From Thermococcus sp. (GTDB lineage Archaea > Methanobacteriota_B > Thermococci > Thermococcales > Thermococcaceae), in assembly GCA_027023165.1 (NCBI GenBank), contig JALVWX010000225.1, forward strand, positions 1 through 26,227: a stretch of DNA of 26,227 bases, given 5' to 3'. The translations under genes and the position numbers were made by a program. Of this stretch, positions 6,974 to 15,255 are shown piece by piece; the stretch's first letter is position 1; each line of letters opens with the position of its first letter. The notes under the pieces are model-generated. The model was not told the origin of the DNA, searched no databases, and saw only the letters and a program-made list of their open reading frames with translations.

Positions 6974-8176
6974 TTAGCCGAAGAAGGTAACCTCAACCTC
7001 TTCTCCAGCCTCGAGTATCTCAACGTTCTCGGGAACCTCGATAAAGCCGTCGGCGTCGATGAAGCTGGTAACCGCTCCGCTTCCCTTCAGTATCGGGACG
7101 GCTTTATCGCCCTCTATCCTCACAGGGAGGAACTGTCTTCTGCCCTTGACCGAGAAGACCTTGTGGGCGAGCCTCTTCCTGACCTTCCGGACTTCGCTTT
7201 CCCTGCCGATGAGCTTTCTGAGGAGCGGCGCAACGAGGAGGGTGAAGTTCGTTAGACAGCTCGTTGGATAGCCCGGAAGGCCGAAGACGGGCTTTCCGTC
7301 GACTATTCCGATCACCGTTGGCTTGCCAGGCTGTATGGCTATGCCATGTATCCTAACCTCCCCAAGCTCCTCGATGATCGAGCTGGTTAAATCCCTCACG
7401 CCGCCGCTCGCGCCCCCGCTGAGGAGAACGATGTCGCAGCATTCCAGACCTTTCTCGATGAGCGTCTTAAGGCTCCCGCGGTCGTCCCTCGCTATTCCGA
7501 GAAAGACCGCCTCCCCGCCAAGCTCCCTCACCGCGTCGGTTATGGCCCTGCCGTTGATGTCGTAGATCTTTCCGGGTGTGAGTTCCTCTCCGGGCGGGAT
7601 TATCTCACTTCCCGTGCTTATGACCGCCACCCTCGGCCTTCTGAAGACGGGAACCTCAGCTATGCCCACCGCTGAGAGGAGTGCCGTCTCCTTGAAGGTC
7701 AGCTTCGTGCCCTTCTTCAGAAGAAGCCTGCCCTTTCCAATGTCCATGCCCGCTTTCATCACGCCCATCGCTGGATAGGCCGGCTTGAAGACCAGAATCT
7801 CGTCGCCTTTCCGCTCAACGTCCTCGAACTGGATTACGGCGTCCGTGCCCTCGGGAAGGGGCGCGCCGGTTGATATGTAGACCGCTTCACCCTTCCCTGG
7901 CTTCACGGCCGGAGTATCACCAGCGTGGACCTCGCCTATGACCTTCAGCCTCACAGGCTCGCTTTCGCTCGCCATGAACGTGTCCTCAGCTTTGACAGCA
8001 TAGCCGTCAACAGTTGCCCTGTCAAAGGGCGGGACGTCGATGGGGGAAACTACATCCTCCGCCAAAACCCTGCCGAGTGCCTCCCCTAGGGGAACCCTCT
8101 CCACTTTAGGCTCGAGTGGAAATGAGCCGATAACCTCGAGTGCCTTCTCAAGTGGGACAACCTTAAGGAACGCCAT
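6974..8176 (-). CDS. moeA: Molybdopterin molybdotransferase MoeA
   Basis: A 400-residue MoeA of usual length. Family knowledge: it inserts molybdate or, in these organisms mainly tungstate, into adenylylated molybdopterin to complete the cofactor used by aldehyde:ferredoxin oxidoreductases and formate dehydrogenases. Visible marks: PPFDRATVDGYAVKAED in the N-terminal part, STGAPLPEGTDAVI, the MoCF-type core with ISTGSEI and LSGGASGG, GLPGYPTS, and the C-terminal beta domain. Archaeal genomes often carry two MoeA copies; which one this is cannot be told here. ATG at 8176 follows GGTGAT. It stands alone, divergent from the ATPase gene. Confidence 0.96.
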   Translation of the reverse strand: MAFLKVVPLEKALEVIGSFPLEPKVERVPLGEALGRVLAEDVVSPIDVPPFDRATVDGYAVKAEDTFMASESEPVRLKVIGEVHAGDTPAVKPGKGEAVYISTGAPLPEGTDAVIQFEDVERKGDEILVFKPAYPAMGVMKAGMDIGKGRLLLKKGTKLTFKETALLSAVGIAEVPVFRRPRVAVISTGSEIIPPGEELTPGKIYDINGRAITDAVRELGGEAVFLGIARDDRGSLKTLIEKGLECCDIVLLSGGASGGVRDLTSSIIEELGEVRIHGIAIQPGKPTVIGIVDGKPVFGLPGYPTSCLTNFTLLVAPLLRKLIGRESEVRKVRKRLAHKVFSVKGRRQFLPVRIEGDKAVPILKGSGAVTSFIDADGFIEVPENVEILEAGEEVEVTFFG

Positions 8177-8207
8177 TCCATCACCCCGAGAAAAGAGGTG
8201 GGTTTTC

Positions 8208-8214
8208 TATAAAT
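8208..8214 (-). promoter_or_regulatory. TATA box of moeA
   Basis: TTTATAG on the minus strand, about 32 bases upstream of the moeA ATG. Normal spacing for a short leader with a GGTGAT ribosome site. Confidence 0.55.
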
Positions 8215-8254
8215 GGGTTGCGTAAGCGGGGGTGTTTACTCTCCATCCGAAATT

Positions 8255-8264
8255 CTTAAATTTA
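8255..8264 (+). promoter_or_regulatory. TATA box of the DUF234-type ATPase gene
   Basis: CTTAAATTTA, about 30 bases before the ATG at 8294. This supports the internal ATG as true start, because the longer reading frame from 8213 would begin upstream of the promoter. Confidence 0.5.
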
Positions 8265-8293
8265 TCTTGGCAAAGATTATCTCGGTGAAGATA

Positions 8294-9667
8294 ATGTTTG
8301 TAAACCGAAAAGATGAGATGGCACTTCTCGAGAGGCTGTATCAATCGAGGGAGAAGGAGGTTCTTATTCTCTACGGACGCAGGCGGGTTGGGAAGACGGA
8401 GCTTGTGAAGAGGTTTATTCGGAATAAGCCGGCCCTCTACTTCCTTGCCGACAGGGACGGCCTGAATGCCAACGCGAGGAGGTTCTACAGTGAGAGCGCG
8501 GAAAAACTCGGTCTGCCGGCTGTTGAGGTGAACGACTTCAGGAAGGCCTTTGAGATGATAAAGCTCAAGGCCCCCAAACGGCTTGTGGTGGTTATAGACG
8601 AGTTCTCCTATTTGCTTCTCACGGACAAAAACACGCCGGCGGTTTTTCAGTATGTTATTGATGAAATCCTCGACGACCGCTTCTTCCTCATCCTCAGCGG
8701 CTCTCTCGTTGGCCTGATGGAGGGACTGATGAACTACAACAATCCTCTCTATGGCAGGAGAACGGCCCAGCTCAGGCTGAAGCCCTTAAGCTTTTTCCAC
8801 GTGGCAGAATATTTCTCCGAAAAACCGCTGGAAACCGTTGTGAAGATTTACTCCGTAACCGGTGGCGTTCCGATGTACTTCCGCCTGTTCCGCGGCGAGG
8901 ACTTTGAGAGGGAACTCTTAAGTGTGGCGTTCTCCCCGACTTCGATTCTCTACGAAGAGCCTGAGTTCATACTGAGGGAAGAACTGCGCGATGTGCACCG
9001 CTACTATCTCATTCTTGAGGCCCTGGCCAACGGGAAACATCGGGTCAGTGAGGTCTCTCAGTACGCCGGTGTGGAGGCAAAGGATATGCCCAAATACCTG
9101 AGGACGCTGATTTCCCTCGACCTCGTGAAGCGCGAGGTTCCAGTAACGGAGAGCGAGAGGAGCAGGAAAGCCCGCTACTATCTGAAGGACAACTTCTTCG
9201 CCTTCTGGTTCCGGTTTGTGAAGCCCAACCGCGGGAGGGTGGAGATTGGAACGTTTGAGATGGACTGGAATGCCTTCAACACCTACGTTGGAAGAACCTT
9301 TGAGGGAATAGCAAAGCAGTTTTTGGTTGAGATGAACAAATCGAGGACACTGCCATTCGGGTTCACCAAGATCGGCCGCTGGTGGAAGAGGGAAGAGGAG
9401 ATTAACTTGGTGGCTTTAAACGAGCGGGAAAAGAAAGCCCTCTTTGTTGAGGTCAAGTGGAAAAACCTGGATACACGGGAGGCGAGGGGCATTTTGAGGG
9501 ACCTGGAAAGAAAGAGCGAGCTTGTCGGATTGGATGGGTGGAAGAAGTGGTATGCCCTGATTGCTAAGGGGGTTAACGGGAAGGGGACGCTTGGGGATGA
9601 GGAGCGGATGGTGTGGGACTTGGAGGATTTTGGAAAACTGGTTAAAGGCCTGCGAAAAGTTGAGTGA
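8294..9667 (+). CDS. Archaeal P-loop ATPase with C-terminal DUF234 domain
   Basis: A 457-residue member of the archaeal ATPase_2/DUF234 group (COG1672 type). Walker A is GRRRVGKT at residues 28-35, Walker B is RLVVVIDEFSYL, and a sensor-like LILSGS follows. A winged helix (RVSEVSQYAGVEAKDMPKYL) separates the STAND-like ATPase from the C-terminal DUF234 domain. That domain has a PD-(D/E)XK-like core, EEINLVAL then FVEVKW: Glu386 and Lys388 are present, but the usual Asp is Asn371. The biological role of the family is unclear; DNA binding or an element-linked role have been suggested. ATG 8294 follows GGTGA. The gene ends on a bulged hairpin and is convergent with the hyperacidic gene. Confidence 0.9.
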   Translation: MFVNRKDEMALLERLYQSREKEVLILYGRRRVGKTELVKRFIRNKPALYFLADRDGLNANARRFYSESAEKLGLPAVEVNDFRKAFEMIKLKAPKRLVVVIDEFSYLLLTDKNTPAVFQYVIDEILDDRFFLILSGSLVGLMEGLMNYNNPLYGRRTAQLRLKPLSFFHVAEYFSEKPLETVVKIYSVTGGVPMYFRLFRGEDFERELLSVAFSPTSILYEEPEFILREELRDVHRYYLILEALANGKHRVSEVSQYAGVEAKDMPKYLRTLISLDLVKREVPVTESERSRKARYYLKDNFFAFWFRFVKPNRGRVEIGTFEMDWNAFNTYVGRTFEGIAKQFLVEMNKSRTLPFGFTKIGRWWKREEEINLVALNEREKKALFVEVKWKNLDTREARGILRDLERKSELVGLDGWKKWYALIAKGVNGKGTLGDEERMVWDLEDFGKLVKGLRKVE

Positions 9668-9688
9668 GGCCTCTTAAACGCCTCTACT
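9663..9688. terminator. Bulged hairpin over the ATPase stop codon
   Basis: AGTGAGGC pairs with GCCTC(T)ACT across a nine-base loop, one base bulged. It lies at the ATPase stop, between convergent genes. It may protect the 3' end or aid termination; archaeal termination mostly depends on T-rich tracts, so this is uncertain. Confidence 0.3.
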
Positions 9689-9723
9689 GGGGGAATAAAA
9701 GCCGTCTTTACAAAACCACAGGC

Positions 9724-9882
9724 TCACCACTCGTCGTCCTCGTCCCAGTCTTCGTCTTCCCACTCTTCTTCCCAATCCTCATCCTCAAACTCGTCCTCGT
9801 CAAGCTCCCACTCGTCCTCGAAGGGTTCCTCCTCGAACTCCTCAAACTCGTCAACCTTCTTCTTTTTCTTGGGAGGCTCCAT
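9724..9882 (-). CDS. Hyperacidic 52-residue protein
   Basis: The frame encodes 52 residues beginning MEPPKKKKKVDEF. By count, 32 of 52 residues are Asp or Glu, and the only basic residues are Lys5-9. Nine aromatics (five Trp, four Phe) are spaced every few residues through the acidic tract, ending EW. Such a sequence is likely disordered and could bind basic proteins, mimic nucleic acid or act as a chaperone-like cofactor; that is inference. It is a real gene candidate because it has a TATA box at 9914-9922, a GAGGGGG ribosome site, an ATG and an uninterrupted frame. The opposite-strand frame here is its shadow. Divergent from the RuvC-like/Cdc48 pair. Confidence 0.72.
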   Translation of the reverse strand: MEPPKKKKKVDEFEEFEEEPFEDEWELDEDEFEDEDWEEEWEDEDWDEDDEW

Positions 9883-9913
9883 CCATATCCCCCTCTCCGT
9901 TCCGCGGTGAGGG

Positions 9914-9922
9914 CTTATAAAC
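9914..9922 (-). promoter_or_regulatory. TATA box of the hyperacidic gene
   Basis: GTTTATAAG on the minus strand, predicting a transcription start near 9892 and a roughly 10-base leader carrying the G-rich ribosome site. Confidence 0.55.
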
Positions 9923-9983
9923 TTTTTTCCAACTCAAAGAGAGCTTTATCGAGCGTATTCGCGGATAGAGGCCTTAGGAAAGG

Positions 9984-9990
9984 TTTTTAA
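9984..9990 (+). promoter_or_regulatory. TATA box of the RuvC-like/Cdc48 operon
   Basis: TTTTTAA centred about 26 bases before ATG 10013. This predicts a leaderless transcript starting at that ATG, which lacks a ribosome site. Confidence 0.5.
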
Positions 9991-10012
9991 TCCGTGCATC
10001 CAAGTGCCTACC

Positions 10013-10771
10013 ATGAGGGTTGCGATTGTAACGGGAGACGCGAGGGTTTACTACCTCGCCGCGAAGACCCTGAAGGAGTACGGGATTCCCTTTCACAGCC
10101 TCCGCCCCGGGGAGGGGATTCCGCTGGATGTCGAGGTCGTGCTCACTTCGGAGGGCGAGTACAGCGGAGTAGACTTCCCCGTTAAAGTAGTCGTGAGAGA
10201 GGGATTCATCGATGAACTGCTCATGCGCCTAAACGGAACGGGCCGCTTTAGGAGGGTGTACATAGCGATTGACCCCGGTGAAAGGCCGGGGGTGGGCGTT
10301 ATTGCCGACAACCGCGTGCTTGAGGTTCACCACCTTCAGAATCCCCGTGAGGTGCGGACGATAATCGAACTGCTTGAAAAGTACCCGGATGCGAGGATAA
10401 AGATAGGCCACGGTGCGAAGAGGCAGAGGGCCATGATGCTGAGGGCACTGGGTGAGGCGCTCGGCTACGATTACCCCATCATAGTCGTGAACGAGCGGAG
10501 AACCACCCCGAAGGTCGGTGGGCTTGACGTCTCGCAGGTTCAGGACATAGTAGCGGCCATAAACATCGGGCTCCGCGAGGGTAGGGAGACGAGCATCGGA
10601 GCGCTCCTCGACATTGGGGAACCCACAAAGCGCGAGATAGAACACATAAAGAGGAGGAGCCGCGAGCTGAGCGGCAACATCACGATATCGTCCAGACTGG
10701 CCAGGGAGGTGGCCTTGGGAAACCTCACGCTTGAGGAGGCAATAGAGAGACAGAGGAGGGGTTTAGGATGA
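10013..10771 (+). CDS. RuvC/YqgF-like RNase H-fold protein, unknown role
   Basis: A 252-residue protein. From residue 82 it shows the RNase H-fold nuclease plan of RuvC/YqgF proteins: [15 protein letters not shown] with Asp87, IGHG near residue 132, Glu161 in VVNERRTTP, and [12 protein letters not shown] with Asp178. These match the Asp-Glu-Asp metal-binding set and the trailing AA helix of the family, so it may cut structured nucleic acid. The N-terminal 80 residues ([20 protein letters not shown]) look like a Rossmann-type domain with no recognised motif. It overlaps the Cdc48 start by ATGA, so the two are translated together, suggesting a shared process. ATG 10013 fits a leaderless start; GTG 10004 is less likely. 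Confidence 0.8.
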   Translation: MRVAIVTGDARVYYLAAKTLKEYGIPFHSLRPGEGIPLDVEVVLTSEGEYSGVDFPVKVVVREGFIDELLMRLNGTGRFRRVYIAIDPGERPGVGVIADNRVLEVHHLQNPREVRTIIELLEKYPDARIKIGHGAKRQRAMMLRALGEALGYDYPIIVVNERRTTPKVGGLDVSQVQDIVAAINIGLREGRETSIGALLDIGEPTKREIEHIKRRSRELSGNITISSRLAREVALGNLTLEEAIERQRRGLG

Positions 10772-13281
10772 TCTTCGGTAAGGGAGACGAGAGGTATGAG
10801 AAAATCAAGCTCCGTGTTGCTGAGGCTCTAAAAAGGGACGTGGGGAGGGGCATCGTTCGCTTTGACAGGAGGTACCAGAAACAGCTCGGCGTTGAGCCTG
10901 GCGACATCGTTGAACTCATCGGCGAGCGCTCCACCGCGGCTATTGTGGCCAATCCCCACCCAGACGACAAGGGACTTGACATAATAAGGATGGACGGTTA
11001 CATCAGGAGAAACGCCGGCGTGAGCATAGGCGACTACGTAACCGTTGCAAAGGCCGAGGTCCAGGAGGCCAAGAAAGTTGTTTTGGCACCGGCCCAGAAG
11101 GGCGTTTTCATTCAGCTGCCCGGTGAGATGGTCAAGGGGAACCTGCTCGGGAGGCCGGTGGTCAAGGGTGACCTCGTCGTCGCGAGCAACAGGAGCGAGA
11201 GCTACTACGGCGGTTCCCCCTTCGACGAACTCTTGAGGGGACTCTTCGAGGCCATGCCCCTTGGCTTCGGCGAGCTTAAGTTCGTGGTGGTCAGCACCGT
11301 CCCCAAGGGGATCGTCCAGATAACATACAACACCGAGGTGGAGGTTCTCCCGCAGGCGGTCGAGGTGCGCGAGGAGGCCATTCCGGAGGTAACCTACGAG
11401 GACATAGGCGGACTGAGCGACGCCATCCAGAAAATCCGCGAGATGGTCGAACTTCCGCTTAAGCATCCCGAGCTGTTCGAGCGCCTTGGTATCGAGCCGC
11501 CCAAGGGGGTGCTCCTCTACGGTCCGCCAGGAACGGGCAAGACCCTGCTGGCTAAAGCGGTGGCGAACGAGGCCAACGCTCACTTCATAGCCATCAATGG
11601 GCCAGAAATCATGAGCAAATTCTACGGCGAGAGCGAGGAGAGGCTGAGGGAGATATTCAAGGAGGCCGAGGAGAACGCTCCGGCGATAATCTTCATCGAC
11701 GAGATTGACGCCATAGCCCCGAAGAGGGAGGAAGTGGTTGGAGAGGTCGAGAAGCGCGTTGTGAGTCAGCTGCTCACCCTGATGGATGGCCTCAAGAGCC
11801 GCGGGAAGGTCATCGTCATAGCGGCAACCAACAGACCGGATGCACTTGACCCCGCTCTGAGGAGGCCGGGACGCTTTGACAGGGAGATAGAGGTCGGTGT
11901 GCCAGACAAAAAGGGCAGGAAGGAGATACTCCAGATCCACACGAGGAGCATGCCCCTTGAACCTGACTACGACAAGCACGCCGTTCTGAAGGTTCTTAAA
12001 GAACTCGAGAAGCGCGGCTCGTTCGAGGGCGGAAAGCTGAAGAAGCTCATGGAGGCCGTTGAGAGGGCGAGGGACGAGAACGAGGTAAAAGATGCCCTAA
12101 AGGGAGAGAGCGAGATATATGCGGAAGTGCGGAACAGGCTCATCGACAGGATGCTCGAGGAGATAGCCGAAATAACGCACGGCTTCGTTGGGGCTGACTT
12201 GGCTGCCCTCGCGAGAGAGGCCGCGATGGTCGTCCTGAGGAGGCTCATCAAGGAGGGCAAGGTAAGCCCGGAGCACGAGCAGATACCGCCGGAGGTTCTC
12301 CAGGAACTCCGCGTGAGGAAGGCCGATTTCTACGAGGCGCTGAAGATGGTCGAGCCTTCGGCCCTCAGGGAGGTTCTCATCGAGATGCCCAACGTCCACT
12401 GGGAGGACATAGGCGGCCTTGAGGACATAAAACAGGAACTCCGCGAAGCCGTGGAGTGGCCCCTTAAGTACCCGAAGGCCTTCCAGAGGCTTGGAATCGA
12501 GCCGCCGAGGGGGATACTCCTCTACGGCCCGCCGGGAACGGGTAAAACCCTCCTCGCCAAGGCAGTAGCGAACGAGAGCAGGGCCAACTTCATCGGGATA
12601 CGCGGCCCAGAGGTTCTCAACAAGTGGGTCGGCGAGAGCGAAAAGCGCGTGAGGGAGATATTCAGGAAGGCGAGGCAGGCCGCACCAACCGTCATCTTCA
12701 TCGACGAGATCGACGCGATAGCCCCGGCGAGGGGTATGGAGGGCGACCGCATTACGGACAGGCTCATCAACCAGCTCCTCACTGAGATGGACGGCATAGA
12801 GCGGAACAGTGGCGTTATAGTTATCGGCGCCACCAACAGGCCAGACATCCTTGATCCTGCCCTGCTCAGGCCAGGAAGGTTCGACAGGCTAATACTCGTT
12901 CCGGCGCCGGACGAGAAGGCCAGACTGGAGATACTAAAAGTCCACACAAGGCGCGTTCCCCTATCAGAGGACGTCAGCCTTAGGGAGCTTGCCAAGAGGA
13001 CCGAAGGCTACAGCGGTGCGGATATAGAGGCCCTCGTGAGGGAGGCTGCTCTGACGGCGATGCGCAGGATAATGGCCGAGCTTTCCGCTGAGGTCGTGGA
13101 GGAAGAAAGAGAGGAGTTCCTTGAGCGGCTGAAGGTATCAAAGCGGGACTTTGAGGAGGCCCTGAAGAAGGTGCGCCCGAGCATAACGCCCTACATGGTC
13201 GAGTACTACAGGAACTTCGAGGAGAACAGGAAGCAGAGCGGCAAAAAGAGGGCCGGGGGGCCGGACTACTACACCTTCTGA
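10768..13281 (+). CDS. Cdc48/VAT-type AAA+ ATPase
   Basis: An 837-residue hexameric unfoldase homologous to p97/VCP and archaeal VAT. Residues 1-190 are the N domain (double-psi barrel plus beta clam). D1 has Walker A GPPGTGKT at 252-259 and Walker [10 protein letters not shown] at 307-315. D2 has Walker A at 587-594 and Walker [10 protein letters not shown]. Family knowledge: it unfolds substrates and can feed the archaeal 20S proteasome. Compared with VAT, D1 has an extra 50-60 residues (about 404-465, Lys/Glu-rich helices) before [11 protein letters not shown]. The C-terminus ends DYYTF, aromatic but not an exact hydrophobic-Tyr-X proteasome tail. Translationally coupled to the preceding gene by ATGA. 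Confidence 0.97.
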   Translation: MIFGKGDERYEKIKLRVAEALKRDVGRGIVRFDRRYQKQLGVEPGDIVELIGERSTAAIVANPHPDDKGLDIIRMDGYIRRNAGVSIGDYVTVAKAEVQEAKKVVLAPAQKGVFIQLPGEMVKGNLLGRPVVKGDLVVASNRSESYYGGSPFDELLRGLFEAMPLGFGELKFVVVSTVPKGIVQITYNTEVEVLPQAVEVREEAIPEVTYEDIGGLSDAIQKIREMVELPLKHPELFERLGIEPPKGVLLYGPPGTGKTLLAKAVANEANAHFIAINGPEIMSKFYGESEERLREIFKEAEENAPAIIFIDEIDAIAPKREEVVGEVEKRVVSQLLTLMDGLKSRGKVIVIAATNRPDALDPALRRPGRFDREIEVGVPDKKGRKEILQIHTRSMPLEPDYDKHAVLKVLKELEKRGSFEGGKLKKLMEAVERARDENEVKDALKGESEIYAEVRNRLIDRMLEEIAEITHGFVGADLAALAREAAMVVLRRLIKEGKVSPEHEQIPPEVLQELRVRKADFYEALKMVEPSALREVLIEMPNVHWEDIGGLEDIKQELREAVEWPLKYPKAFQRLGIEPPRGILLYGPPGTGKTLLAKAVANESRANFIGIRGPEVLNKWVGESEKRVREIFRKARQAAPTVIFIDEIDAIAPARGMEGDRITDRLINQLLTEMDGIERNSGVIVIGATNRPDILDPALLRPGRFDRLILVPAPDEKARLEILKVHTRRVPLSEDVSLRELAKRTEGYSGADIEALVREAALTAMRRIMAELSAEVVEEEREEFLERLKVSKRDFEEALKKVRPSITPYMVEYYRNFEENRKQSGKKRAGGPDYYTF

Positions 13282-13311
13282 CGGCCCCTTCTTCCTTTGA
13301 GTTCGGAAAAA

Positions 13312-13319
13312 GTTTTATA
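13312..13319 (+). promoter_or_regulatory. TATA box of the PRC-barrel gene
   Basis: GTTTTATA, about 50 bases before ATG 13366. It argues against the longer reading frame starting at 13297, which would begin upstream of the promoter. Confidence 0.5.
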
Positions 13320-13365
13320 CGTTGGTGCCCAAAGGGCTACACGACTAAACTTAGGGGTGGCGAAG

Positions 13366-13653
13366 ATGGTCAAGATAATGGCTTCAAAACTTAGGGACAT
13401 CGAGCTTATAACCGACACCGGTGTGAGGCTCGGCTGGGTCTACGACCTCAGCTTCGACGAGGAGACGGGCGACATCTTAGTCATCGTTGCTGAGCCTGAT
13501 GAGGACCTCGACACGAGCGAGTTCGTTACCGACCACGAGGGGCTTCTCCTCATCCCGATAAGCGCGGTCAAGAGCATAGGAGAGGTTATAATCATCGATT
13601 CAACCAAGCTCGCGGTGAAGTCAAAGCTCAGAAGGCCGATATCACCGCAGTAG
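13366..13653 (+). CDS. PRC-barrel domain protein
   Basis: A 95-residue single-domain protein. Residues 5-80 show the PRC-barrel pattern: SKLRDIELITDTGVRLGWVYDL, an acidic turn (EETGDILVIVAEP), then LLLIPISAVKSIGEVIIID. PRC-barrels occur in photosynthetic reaction centre subunit H, in RimM and as stand-alone archaeal proteins; the stand-alone ones are thought to be adaptor or RNA-metabolism-linked proteins. One archaeal PRC-barrel family (CdpB) takes part in cell division, but I cannot place this one there by eye. ATG 13366 is preceded by GGGGTGG. It follows Cdc48 on the same strand but has its own promoter. It converges on the phosphoesterase gene with only two bases between stops. Confidence 0.88.
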   Translation: MVKIMASKLRDIELITDTGVRLGWVYDLSFDEETGDILVIVAEPDEDLDTSEFVTDHEGLLLIPISAVKSIGEVIIIDSTKLAVKSKLRRPISPQ

Positions 13654-13655
13654 CG

Positions 13656-14363
13656 TTACAGGCCCTCAAAGAGCCTCTCCGCAAGGAACCTCGGGAGGCC
13701 TGCCTCGACTATCTTCCTTGCGCTTTCTTCCACATCGTACTCAACACGGCGGAACTCAACGTTGTCCAGTGGTTCTTCCTCCGTGTCTATCACCGCATAA
13801 CTTGCCCTCCAATCGCCGTCACGGGGCTGGCCGACGCCGCCGGGATTGATTATCCTCCTTCCTCCGATAATCTTGAGCATTGGAACATGGGTGTGGCCGA
13901 CGAGGAGGTCGTCCTGTTTCACGTAGCTTAAAACTGCCCTGAACTCGCTCTCTGGCAACCAGGGAAAGAGGTATTCATCAAGAGGTGCCCTCGGCGAGCC
14001 GTGGATTAAGAGGTAGCTCCGACCGGTGTTGTCGGTGAAAAGTTGCCTCACCGGAAGTCTCCTAAGGAACTCAAGGTTTTCAACTCTCATAACTCGCTGG
14101 TGCCATCTCACCGCTTCCCTCGCGTAGGGGTTGAAGCCCCAGTCCGCGCCGAAGGCTATCGCGTTGTCGTGGTTTCCGCGAACGCAGAGGAAAGTTCTTT
14201 TCTCCATCTGTCTCTTCACGAACTCAACAACTTCGTTTGGGGAAGCGCCGTAACCAACCAAGTCGCCCATACACAGTATTACGTCCGCATTTCTGACTTC
14301 TCTCCAGACCGCCTGAAGGGCCTCCCAGTTGGAGTGTATGTCTGAGATGAGGGCGATTCTCAT
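13656..14363 (-). CDS. Calcineurin-like metallophosphoesterase
   Basis: A 235-residue protein with the full set of dinuclear metal motifs: DIHSN (Asp8, His10), MGDLVGYG, GNHDNAI, IHGSPRAP and GHTHVPM, ending INPGGVGQPRDG. It belongs to the YfcE/MJ0936-like phosphodiesterase group (COG0639/COG0622 type). Such enzymes hydrolyse phosphodiester or phosphomonoester bonds; the physiological substrate is unknown. ATG 14363 is preceded by GGTGAT. Four bases separate it from the upstream paralogous membrane-protein gene, so it is probably the last gene of a three-gene operon. Why an intracellular phosphoesterase is coupled to two exported proteins is not obvious; the link could be fortuitous. Confidence 0.93.
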   Translation of the reverse strand: MRIALISDIHSNWEALQAVWREVRNADVILCMGDLVGYGASPNEVVEFVKRQMEKRTFLCVRGNHDNAIAFGADWGFNPYAREAVRWHQRVMRVENLEFLRRLPVRQLFTDNTGRSYLLIHGSPRAPLDEYLFPWLPESEFRAVLSYVKQDDLLVGHTHVPMLKIIGGRRIINPGGVGQPRDGDWRASYAVIDTEEEPLDNVEFRRVEYDVEESARKIVEAGLPRFLAERLFEGL

Positions 14364-14367
14364 GGTA

Positions 14368-15255
14368 TCACCGCTTTAAACCACGCTTCCCCGGTTTATA
14401 TGGCCTTCTCACCGCGACGCCTATGAGGAGCAACCCTAGAATTATCATAAGGACGCCCCAGAGGGGGCTTTCTCTGCTGAGAACATCGGTTTTTCCGGGA
14501 GATCTTGGACAGCGGGGGACAACTGTCTGACGCGCCTCCAGTTCTTTGAAGCTGAAGCCCCTGCCGAGGATTAGGATGGATTCATCAAGGACACCGGAAT
14601 GGGAAATATACCCGCCGAACGGATTTCTGTAGAACAACGTGTAGCCGACCCTATCCTGTTCCTGGTTGCATCCCGCCTCGAGGAGAAGTGGAGTGCCACG
14701 GTACGTCTCGTTGAGAATTTTGAAAGAGTCGTTTTTCAAAACGAGGAGTATCTCTCCATCGTCCCCGTACACCGTGCCCCTTGGGTCGCTCACGTTGAAA
14801 ACGAAAGGGCGATTGCAGATGAATGCGATTCCCCCGAAGTTCTCTACTGGAGAACCAATGATGAACCTCCCACCACTCACGTTCAAAAAGCCAGCGTAGT
14901 CACCCGAAACCGCGTAGACTGTGATGTTCGTTCTCCACGAGAGGTTCTCAACGTAGAGGTTTTTGAAGGAGACTGGTTTTGGAGGGTAGAACAGCCCGTT
15001 CCTCCTTGCGAAGACGTAGGAAGTCCCGTCCGGGTCGTTAACGACAAGTATATTGCCCGCGTTGGTTGGTGCATCCACGGCCAAGACGTACGCCTCAACC
15101 TCACCGCCGTTCTGAATCTCCAGCGCGCGGGCAAAGCTCAGCTTCATCTCTGCGTATTGGGACGCACATTCCTTGCCCGAATGAAACGCCAAAGCGATGA
15201 GCAACGAGCCGAGCAAGATTAGGAGGATGCCGATAGCGGCGATGTCCCTTCTCAT
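14368..15255 (-). CDS. Membrane-anchored extracytoplasmic protein, paralogue A
   Basis: A 295-residue protein: N-terminal membrane helix (about residues 6-24, AAIGILLILLGSLLIALAF), a large beta-rich outside domain with several N-x-S/T sequons and a few cysteines, and a C-terminal helix (LWGVLMIILGLLLIGVAV) followed by a basic tail. No catalytic motif is recognised. It aligns along its length with the upstream gene (see NGLFYPPKPVSFKNLYVENL versus KGIYVPKREVFVERVFIREL), so they are tandem duplicates. ATG 15255 overlaps the upstream stop as ATGA and is preceded by GGAGGGA; an ATG at 15270 lacks a ribosome site. A role in the cell envelope is inferred. Confidence 0.8.
   Translation of the reverse strand: MRRDIAAIGILLILLGSLLIALAFHSGKECASQYAEMKLSFARALEIQNGGEVEAYVLAVDAPTNAGNILVVNDPDGTSYVFARRNGLFYPPKPVSFKNLYVENLSWRTNITVYAVSGDYAGFLNVSGGRFIIGSPVENFGGIAFICNRPFVFNVSDPRGTVYGDDGEILLVLKNDSFKILNETYRGTPLLLEAGCNQEQDRVGYTLFYRNPFGGYISHSGVLDESILILGRGFSFKELEARQTVVPRCPRSPGKTDVLSRESPLWGVLMIILGLLLIGVAVRRPYKPGKRGLKR

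Noticed and set aside
9664..9990. Plus-strand frame with Leu/Val/Pro-rich product opposite the hyperacidic gene
   Set aside because: It is the complement of GAG/GAC-rich codons, begins at the ATPase stop, and lacks a promoter; the minus-strand frame has all the start signals.
10828..11979. 383-residue minus-strand open frame inside the Cdc48 gene
   Set aside because: Antisense shadow of a high-G+C coding region; no promoter, ribosome site or recognisable protein features.
13263..13281. Proteasome-docking HbYX tail on Cdc48
   Set aside because: The protein ends in Tyr-Thr-Phe, so the penultimate residue is not Tyr; docking cannot be claimed from this.
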